Shown here one piece after another: positions 57,882 through 64,000 of a stretch of DNA of 64,000 bases. The first letter of the stretch is position 1; every line of letters begins with the position of its first letter. The notes below the pieces were generated by a model, which saw only the letters and a program-made list of their open reading frames with translations, made no database searches and was not told where the DNA came from. The DNA is taken from assembly GCF_020880815.1 (NCBI RefSeq), contig NZ_JAJITD010000027.1:1-64000 (forward strand). Reading direction: 5' to 3'. The position numbers and the translations under genes are program-made. This DNA is from Paraburkholderia sejongensis. GTDB taxonomy: Bacteria; Pseudomonadota; Gammaproteobacteria; Burkholderiales; Burkholderiaceae.

Positions 57882-59102
57882 ATGAACAAAGCTGTTTTCG
57901 TGATTGTCGGTGCTGGCCAGGCTGGCGCCGTGGCGGCAGCCGAATTGCGCCGGAACGGCTTCAACGGCCGAGTTGTACTGATCGGCGACGAGCCGCATGC
58001 GCCGTATGAGCGGCCTCCGCTTTCGAAAGAACTGCTGCTGCACCCGGAGACCGCCCGCTGTCAGCTGTTTCCGGATGATTTTTATGCAGAGCACAACATC
58101 GAGGTCAGACTCGGCACGCGGGTAACGGCGATCGACCCCGCTGCCAGGCATGTCTCGCTGAACAATGGCGAGACTTTGCCATTCGACAGGCTGCTGCTCG
58201 CGACCGGTGCGACGGTTCGCCGTCTGCCGCTACTGGATCAGCTGGGCGAGGACATCTACACGTTGCGCACGCTCGACGACGCGCGCGTGCTTCAGTCGGT
58301 CATAAAGCGCGGGCGACGCATCGTGCTGGTCGGGGGCGGCGTTGTCGGACTCGAACTCGCGTCGAGTGCGATCGATCTCGGCGCACACGTCACGATCGTG
58401 GAGCAGGCTCCAATGGTGATGGGGCGTTGTTCGCCTGCCATTCTTAACGAATACCTGTGCAAGGTGCATTCAGAGCGCGGCGCCGTGCTTCATATCGGTA
58501 CCGCAGTGACGCACGCTTGCCGTGACAACGGCGAAATCGCGTTGACTCTGGCAGACGGCACACGGGTCACGGGCGATGCCATCGTCTATGGCATTGGGGT
58601 CGAGCCTGACACGAGCCTCGCGAGCGCGGCCGGTCTGGAAGTGGATAACGGTATCCTGGTCGACGAACGCGCACGGACCTCGCATCCGGCCATCTATGCC
58701 GCGGGTGACGCGGCCAAACAGTGGGATCCGCACACGGGCCACTATCGTCGCCTCGAAACGTGGGAGAACGCAAACAGGCAGGCTGTCGCCGCCGCTAAGT
58801 CGATGATGGACATCGACGCGGACAAGGTCGGCGCTCCCTGGTTCTGGACTGATCAGTGCGGATTGAATATCCAGTTTGCCGGCGATATGACGGGTGCGCA
58901 ATGGATCGTCCGCGGCACGATGGGCGAGCCCGGGTTCATGTTGCTCGGGGTGTGCGATGACAGACTGGTCGCCGCGGTCATGGTGAACCGGCCGCGCGAC
59001 ATGCGCAGCGCCAGAATGCTGATCGATAAGCAGGTCCGTCTTGCGCCGGAGTCCTGGCGGGATTCTCAGCAAAGCCTTCGATCGTTGCTGAACGGCGGGT
59101 AA
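57882..59102 (+). CDS. hcaD: Dioxygenase ferredoxin-NAD(P)H reductase
   Basis: A 406-residue FAD/NAD-dependent reductase of the BphA4 type. FAD motif IVGAGQAGAVAAAELR is at residues 8-23, the ERPPLSKELL text is typical, the NAD motif VLVGGGVVGLELASSAIDLG follows, and the ATG-x2-GD region YAAGDAAKQWDP binds FAD near residue 275. The C-terminal domain has LGVCDDRLVAAVMVN. It accepts electrons from NAD(P)H and passes them to the Rieske ferredoxin. It completes the three-component dioxygenase. Confidence 0.92.
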   Translation: MNKAVFVIVGAGQAGAVAAAELRRNGFNGRVVLIGDEPHAPYERPPLSKELLLHPETARCQLFPDDFYAEHNIEVRLGTRVTAIDPAARHVSLNNGETLPFDRLLLATGATVRRLPLLDQLGEDIYTLRTLDDARVLQSVIKRGRRIVLVGGGVVGLELASSAIDLGAHVTIVEQAPMVMGRCSPAILNEYLCKVHSERGAVLHIGTAVTHACRDNGEIALTLADGTRVTGDAIVYGIGVEPDTSLASAAGLEVDNGILVDERARTSHPAIYAAGDAAKQWDPHTGHYRRLETWENANRQAVAAAKSMMDIDADKVGAPWFWTDQCGLNIQFAGDMTGAQWIVRGTMGEPGFMLLGVCDDRLVAAVMVNRPRDMRSARMLIDKQVRLAPESWRDSQQSLRSLLNGG

Positions 59103-59122
59103 AAGACAGACTGAGGAGGCCC

Positions 59123-60061
59123 GTGAGCGTCACACTGAAATGCCTGTCGCACACGCCGCTGCGTGGATTGAACGACCCAGGCGCCAAGATCGTCGCTGAA
59201 GTCGATGCGGTAATTGCCAACGCGCGGGCCGAAGTCGAGGCCTTCGATCCAGAGTTGATCGTGTTATTCGCAACCGATCACTTCAATGGCCTGTTTTACG
59301 ATCTGATGCCGCCGTTCGTGATCGCTACCGCCGCCGAATCGGTCGCCGACTATCTGACGTTGCCCGGTCCGTTGTCGATTCCTCAGGAGTTGGCGTTGCA
59401 AATGGCACGCTTCATTCTCGACAGCGACGTGGACATTGCGCTTTCGCATCGCTTGCAGGTCGATCACGGCTGCACGCAGGTGCTCGAGGAGATGAGCGGT
59501 AGTCTGACCCGCTATCCGGTGATTCCCATCGTCATCAATTCCGTGGCGCCGCCGTTTGCGCCTTATCGTCGGATCCGCCGGCTCGGTGAGGCGGTCGGCC
59601 GCTTTGTGGCAAAGCTCGATCGGCGGGTGTTGATCGTCGGCACCGGCGGACTGTCGCACGAGCCGCCGGTGCCCATGCTGTCCAGCGCGTCGGAGGACGT
59701 CGCCGAGTTTCTGATCGGTGGGCGTAACCCGACACCGGACGCCCGTGCTGCCCGCCAGGCGCGCACGATCGCGGCCGGTAAAGTCTACGGCACCCCGGCA
59801 AGTCCGCAGACCCCGCTGAACCCGGTGTGGGACCAGGCATTCATCGACATGCTGATTCAGGGACGCCTCGCTGAAGTCGACGACTTCGACATCGAGGACA
59901 TTTCGAACCAGGCAGGCCGATCGGCGCACGAAATCCGTACTTGGGTTGCGGCCTTCTCGGCATTCGCAGTGTGCGGCAAGTACACCGCCCGCAACGTGTA
60001 TTACAGGGCGATCAATGAATGGATCGCCGGTTACGGCGTGCTCAGCGCGGAGCCGGTTTGA
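59123..60061 (+). CDS. mhpB: 2,3-dihydroxyphenylpropionate 1,2-dioxygenase (MhpB)
   Basis: A 312-residue class III extradiol dioxygenase starting at GTG 59123. His115 (LQVDHGCTQ) and His179 (GGLSHEPP) match the acid-base histidines of MhpB at the same positions. The N-terminus VTLKCLSHTPLRGLNDPG and the segment ATDHFNGLFYD carry metal-binding residues. It cleaves the catechol ring next to the hydroxyls (meta-cleavage) to give a hydroxy-ketodiene-dioate. It is 20 bp downstream of the reductase, with GAGGAGG preceding the start, and 70 bp upstream of mhpC. Together with hca genes it defines the phenylpropionate route. Confidence 0.93.
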   Translation: MSVTLKCLSHTPLRGLNDPGAKIVAEVDAVIANARAEVEAFDPELIVLFATDHFNGLFYDLMPPFVIATAAESVADYLTLPGPLSIPQELALQMARFILDSDVDIALSHRLQVDHGCTQVLEEMSGSLTRYPVIPIVINSVAPPFAPYRRIRRLGEAVGRFVAKLDRRVLIVGTGGLSHEPPVPMLSSASEDVAEFLIGGRNPTPDARAARQARTIAAGKVYGTPASPQTPLNPVWDQAFIDMLIQGRLAEVDDFDIEDISNQAGRSAHEIRTWVAAFSAFAVCGKYTARNVYYRAINEWIAGYGVLSAEPV

Positions 60062-60131
60062 TACACATTGGTCTCTATTCCACGCCGGTCGTACCGACCG
60101 TCTCACCCGCATACAAAAAGGGAACGTGAAC

Positions 60132-61004
60132 ATGACCGCCAGTAGCCCGGCATTGGGCGAAGCCTCCACCAGCAAATTCGTCAGCATCGATGTCGATGGC
60201 CAGAATTTGCGGATTCACTATAACGATACTGTCGAGGGTGCCGAGCCCCTGGTGATGTTGCATGGCTCGGGTGCGGGCGCGAGTGGTTGGGCAAACTTCA
60301 GCCGCAACGTCGATTTTTTCGCCGACGCCGGTTACCGCGTGGTCCTGATGGACTGCCCGGGCTGGGGCAAGAGCGACACGATCATCTGCGCCGGGTCACG
60401 CTCCGAACTGAATGCGCGCGCACTAAAGTGCTTGCTCGATGCGATTGGTATCGACGAGCCCGTGGATATCGTGGGTAATTCGATGGGCGCGCACAGCGCG
60501 GTCGCGTTCGCTCTCGCCAATTCGCAGCGGGTCAATAAACTGGTGCTGATGGGTGGGGGCACCGGTGGGCCTAGCCTGTTCCAGCCGATGCCGCTCGAGG
60601 GTATCAAACTGCTGCAGGGCGTGTATCGGGAGCCCACCTTCGAGAACCTGAAGAAGATGCTCGACGTCTTCATGTACGACGCGAGTCGCTTGACCGACGA
60701 ACTGATTCAGGCCCGTCTGGATAACACCTTGGCTCGCCGCGACCATCTCGAGAATTTTCTCGCGAGTCTCGCCGCCAATCCGCGGCAGTTCCCCGATGTC
60801 GGACATCGACTGGCTGAAATATCCGCCCCGGCTCTAGTCATCTGGGGCCGCGACGACCGGTTCGTACCGCTCGACATGGGGTTGCGTCTGGTATGGGGCC
60901 TGCAAAACGCCTCACTGCATATCTTCAACCGCTGCGGTCACTGGGCCCAATGGGAGCATGCGGAGAAGTTCAATCGCATGGTTCTCGACTTCCTGAGCCA
61001 CTGA
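60132..61004 (+). CDS. mhpC: 2-hydroxy-6-oxonona-2,4-dienedioate hydrolase (MhpC)
   Basis: A 290-residue alpha/beta hydrolase. The nucleophile is Ser117 in GNSMGAHSA, the acid Asp242 in WGRDDRFVP and the base His270 in RCGHWAQWE. The oxyanion text HGSGAGASGWANF is typical of meta-cleavage product hydrolases. It would release succinate or fumarate and a hydroxydienoate from the ring-cleavage product. ATG 60132 follows AAAGGGAACGTGAAC; an upstream reading that overlaps mhpB is rejected. The further steps (MhpD, E and F) are not in the window. Confidence 0.92.
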   Translation: MTASSPALGEASTSKFVSIDVDGQNLRIHYNDTVEGAEPLVMLHGSGAGASGWANFSRNVDFFADAGYRVVLMDCPGWGKSDTIICAGSRSELNARALKCLLDAIGIDEPVDIVGNSMGAHSAVAFALANSQRVNKLVLMGGGTGGPSLFQPMPLEGIKLLQGVYREPTFENLKKMLDVFMYDASRLTDELIQARLDNTLARRDHLENFLASLAANPRQFPDVGHRLAEISAPALVIWGRDDRFVPLDMGLRLVWGLQNASLHIFNRCGHWAQWEHAEKFNRMVLDFLSH

Positions 61005-61036
61005 GTCAGATTAGCGCCACGAGGGAGGAGCAGTTC

Positions 61037-64000
61037 ATGGCATCAAAACAAGACGTAGCCAATGCGTTTGTCCCGGAGGAGGGCACGGTCAACCTCGGCG
61101 GTATCGATGCACTGGTGCGCTTGACGCTCGATCAGGTACGCGCCGACCGGCGCCGGGGTTTGAAGACAGGCATGTTCGTCTCGGGCTATCGCGGTTCGCC
61201 GGTGGGCATGCTCGACGCCTCACTGATCAGGCAGCAGAAGCTGTTGCTGGAGCATCACATACATTTTGTCGACGGCATCAACGAAGACCTCGCCGCAACT
61301 GCTGTGTGGGGCACGCAAATGCTGCACACGGTCGGCAAGGAGAAATTCGACGGTGTGACCGGCATGTGGTACGGCAAGGCACCGGGCGTCGATCGGAGCG
61401 GCGACGCACTCAAGCACGCAAACTATACCGGCATCGGCAAGAACGGCGGGGTGCTGGCGGTGGTCGGCGACGACCCGAATTGCAAAAGTTCGTCGTTATG
61501 CAGTCAGTCCGAACCGATGCTGTTTCACCTCGGCATGCCTTCGCTCTACCCCGGCGACGTGCAGGAGATTCTCGACCTCGGGCTGCACGGCTACAACATG
61601 TCGCGCCTCTCGGGCCTGTGGGTCGGACTGAAGATCGTCACCAACGTGGCCGACGGTTCCGGCACCGCGAATGTGTCTCCGGAGCGGCTCAACTTCGTGA
61701 CGCCGGACCTCATGTTCGACGGCAAGCCGTTTGCGCCGAACATGAACTTGGGCATGAATGTGCGCGCCGAGGCGCTGGAAATGGAGCAGTCGCTTTACAC
61801 CCGCCGGCTGGAAGTGGCGAAGCGCTACGCACGCGAGAACCGCCTCAACAACGTTGTGTTTGAAAACCCGGATGCGTGGCTCGGCATCGTCACAGCCGGG
61901 AAAACGTATCACGACTTGCGTCAGGCTTTTCTCGAACTGGGACTGGACGATGCGGCGCTGCGCCGTCATGGCATCCGGATCCTGAAGATGGGGATGCTGT
62001 TTCCGATGGAGCCGACGGTCGTACGAGAGTTTGCGCAAGGGCTGGAGGAAATTTTCGTCATTGAGGAGAAGCGGCCGTTCCTGGAGATGTTCGCCAAAAA
62101 CGTACTGTACGGTATGGCCAACGCGCCGCGCATCGTCGGCAAGTTCGACGAAGAGGAGAAGGAACTGCTGCCGCATTACGGCGAGTTTGAGTCGGACGTG
62201 ATCGGCCGTGCGCTGCTCAAGCGCCTGTCACGCAAGGGTCGCGTCGAATCGGCGGAGGCGTGGCTCGCGCGGCTGGACGAAATCCATGCGCGCAACAGGT
62301 TGCCCACGGCGGTGCGCACGGCATGGTACTGCTCGGGATGTCCGCACAACAGCTCGACCCAGGCGGTGGAGGGTAGCATTGTTTCGGCGGGGATCGGTTG
62401 CCACACGATGGCGATGTGGATGGATCGCAACGTGGTGATGGGCACCCACATGGGCGCGGAAGGGGCGCAGTGGATCGGCATGGCGCCGTTCACCGAGGCG
62501 AAGCACATATTCCAGAACATGGGCGATGGCACCTACGCCCACTCGGGGAGCCTGGCGATCCGCTATGCCGCGTCGACGAACGCGCACATCACCTTCAAGC
62601 TGCTGCGCAATGCGCATACGTCGATGACCGGCGGTCAGGCGATCATGGGTGCGCATCCGGTGGCCGACATGGTTTCGGACTTGCTCGCCAACGGCGTCAA
62701 GAAGGTGATCGTCACGACCGACACGCCCGAAGCGTACGAACAGGTGACGCTGACGGGCGGCACCGAGGTGTGGCATCGTGACCGCCTCGATGAGGCGCAA
62801 CGTGCGCTGGCGGCGATCGAAGGCACCACGGTGCTGATCCACGACCAGGAATGCGCGGCCGAGTTGCGTCGTGCGCGCAGCCGCGGCAAGGCCGAGGAAC
62901 CGGCTGAAGTCACGGTGATCAACGAGCGCGTGTGCGAGGGCTGCGGCGATTGCGGCGAGAAGTCGAACTGCATGAGCGTGGAACCGGTGGCGACCGAGTT
63001 CGGCCGCAAAACGCGCATTCATCAATCGTCCTGCAATAAGGACTTTTCCTGCATCAGGGGATTCTGTCCGTCGTTCCTGACCGTCACGCCTATTGCCGAA
63101 GCGGTTCAGGGCGATGCACCGAAGAAGAAAAAGAAGAGCCGCATTCCGGCGCTCGAGCGGACGTTGCCCGATCCGGTGTTCAAGGTCGATGCGAGCTTCG
63201 GCTTCGGCGTGCACATCATGGGTATTGGCGGCACCGGCTCGGTGACGGTGGCGGCGACGATCGCCAACGCCGCGCGCCTCGAAGGCAAGCATGTGATCGG
63301 CCTCGATCAGACGGGCCTCGCGCAGAAAGGCGGCGCGGTGATCTCCGACATCAAGGTCACGAACGCGCCGTTCGACGGCTCGAACAAGATCTCCGACGGT
63401 CGCGCGGATCTGTACCTGGGCTTCGACATCCTGAATGCCACCGACCCGAAGAATCTCGACAAGTGTCATCCCGAGCGGACGATCGCGGTGGTTTCGACCA
63501 CGCAGACTCCGACGGGCCAGATGGTCTCGAACCGGCATGTGCAGTTCCCGGCGCTCAACGGACTGACGGGCGGCATCGAGCGGGTGACGCGCAAGGCCGA
63601 CAACGTGTTCCTCGACGGCCAGGTGCTGGCTGAAGGGCTGTTCGGCGACAGCATGGCCACCAATCTGTTCATGGTGGGAGTTGCTTACCAGGCGGGCACG
63701 CTTCCGCTGAAGAGCGATTCGATCGAGACGGCGATCCGGCAGGCCGGTGTCGGTGTCGAGATGGGGCTGGCCGCGTTCAGATGGGGCCGCATGGCGGTGG
63801 TCGACCGCGCCTTCGTGCAGACGGAAATCGCCAAGGGCCGAGCGCCGGTGGGCGTACTCACGTCAGCCCCGCAGCTTGCGCCGGCGGCGCGGGCCATCGT
63901 CGACGCGGTGGGTGCACAGGGCGAGGTGCGCCGTCTGCTCGAAGTGCGTGTGCCGGAACTGATGGCTTACCAGAACACCGGCTACGCGAGACGCTACGCC
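61037..64000 (+). CDS. Indolepyruvate-type 2-oxoacid:ferredoxin oxidoreductase, 3-prime end outside window
   Basis: An uninterrupted frame of 988 codons runs from ATG 61037, behind GAGGGAGGAG, to the window end without a stop. It matches the long fused indolepyruvate ferredoxin oxidoreductases (about 1190 residues): an N-terminal pyrimidine domain (GMFVSGYRGSPVGMLDASL, FVDGINEDLAATAVWGTQ), the thiamine-diphosphate domain (PTAVRTAWYCSGCPHNSST, HMGAEGAQWIGMAPF, MGDGTYAHSGSLA), a cysteine-rich segment near 633-650 (CEGCGDCGEKSNC), then the gamma domain (MGIGGTGSVTVAATIANAA, LDQTGLAQKGGAVISDI). It oxidatively decarboxylates aryl-pyruvates to aryl-CoA. Lying 33 bp after mhpC, it is probably in the same transcript. 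Confidence 0.92.
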   Translation, partial: MASKQDVANAFVPEEGTVNLGGIDALVRLTLDQVRADRRRGLKTGMFVSGYRGSPVGMLDASLIRQQKLLLEHHIHFVDGINEDLAATAVWGTQMLHTVGKEKFDGVTGMWYGKAPGVDRSGDALKHANYTGIGKNGGVLAVVGDDPNCKSSSLCSQSEPMLFHLGMPSLYPGDVQEILDLGLHGYNMSRLSGLWVGLKIVTNVADGSGTANVSPERLNFVTPDLMFDGKPFAPNMNLGMNVRAEALEMEQSLYTRRLEVAKRYARENRLNNVVFENPDAWLGIVTAGKTYHDLRQAFLELGLDDAALRRHGIRILKMGMLFPMEPTVVREFAQGLEEIFVIEEKRPFLEMFAKNVLYGMANAPRIVGKFDEEEKELLPHYGEFESDVIGRALLKRLSRKGRVESAEAWLARLDEIHARNRLPTAVRTAWYCSGCPHNSSTQAVEGSIVSAGIGCHTMAMWMDRNVVMGTHMGAEGAQWIGMAPFTEAKHIFQNMGDGTYAHSGSLAIRYAASTNAHITFKLLRNAHTSMTGGQAIMGAHPVADMVSDLLANGVKKVIVTTDTPEAYEQVTLTGGTEVWHRDRLDEAQRALAAIEGTTVLIHDQECAAELRRARSRGKAEEPAEVTVINERVCEGCGDCGEKSNCMSVEPVATEFGRKTRIHQSSCNKDFSCIRGFCPSFLTVTPIAEAVQGDAPKKKKKSRIPALERTLPDPVFKVDASFGFGVHIMGIGGTGSVTVAATIANAARLEGKHVIGLDQTGLAQKGGAVISDIKVTNAPFDGSNKISDGRADLYLGFDILNATDPKNLDKCHPERTIAVVSTTQTPTGQMVSNRHVQFPALNGLTGGIERVTRKADNVFLDGQVLAEGLFGDSMATNLFMVGVAYQAGTLPLKSDSIETAIRQAGVGVEMGLAAFRWGRMAVVDRAFVQTEIAKGRAPVGVLTSAPQLAPAARAIVDAVGAQGEVRRLLEVRVPELMAYQNTGYARRYA

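Noticed and set aside
62228..63538. 436-codon minus-strand frame opposite the ferredoxin oxidoreductase
   Set aside because: It is antisense to an unbroken, conserved gene and contains only Arg/His-rich text.

Overview
The window looks like accessory DNA from a high-GC Burkholderia sensu lato (Paraburkholderia/Caballeronia-like) genome, probably a secondary replicon or genomic island. The evidence is the gene content (hca/mhp aromatic catabolism, HcaR-, MocR- and IclR-type regulators, ZapE/PaiB-type proteins), the insertion sequence types and the style of the coding sequence. Both ends are cut: an integrase remnant runs in from the left and a very large 2-oxoacid:ferredoxin oxidoreductase gene runs off the right.

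Positions 1-6500 are an island edge. A decayed tyrosine integrase leads into a GmtZ-like C-terminus and an intact GmtX-like gene (gamma-mobile-trio family). A mazEF toxin-antitoxin pair with an operator-like inverted repeat follows, then ten small same-strand genes with a recurring GGAAA motif just after most stop codons. Positions 6656-9720 hold an IS407-type element with an IS5-family element nested in one end, then scrambled remnants including a hisC fragment.

Positions 9950-21973 are the best-preserved unusual block. On the minus strand lie a fumarase-like protein that seems to lack Fe-S ligands, a tautomerase, a ZapE/AFG1-like ATPase, a PaiB-type FMN-binding protein, a DadA-like FAD oxidoreductase, an L-ornithine/L-lysine N-monooxygenase, a class III diaminobutyrate-type aminotransferase, a Rieske oxygenase, an HpaB-type monooxygenase and a TauE/SafE exporter. 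Most overlap or nearly touch, and a divergent LysR gene stands at the head. The set resembles an uncharacterised pathway making or breaking down an N-oxygenated small molecule.

Positions 22200-43050 are a transposon graveyard: IS3 (two types), IS30, IS2-group (with an exact 5-bp target duplication), IS66 and two IS6 elements. Between them lie broken host and mobile genes: SRAP/YedK, a ligD fragment, a YjzC-like gene, parDE, a DUF1488 gene, a large tyrosine integrase, tniB/tniQ fragments and nsrR. A FitAB-type toxin-antitoxin pair and a hybrid histidine kinase appear intact.

Positions 43111-50702 form an intact catabolic unit: an IclR regulator, a polar amino-acid ABC importer and two FAD-dependent amine oxidases, followed by a FecR/LysM protein. 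Positions 50800-53650 are a decayed GABA/polyamine locus (mocR, two permeases, gabT). Positions 53745-64000 carry an intact 3-phenylpropionate/cinnamate-type pathway: an HcaR-like regulator facing hcaE-hcaF-hcaC-hcaB-hcaD, then mhpB and mhpC, then the ferredoxin oxidoreductase. Dioxygenation, rearomatisation, meta-cleavage and hydrolysis are thus encoded in one run.
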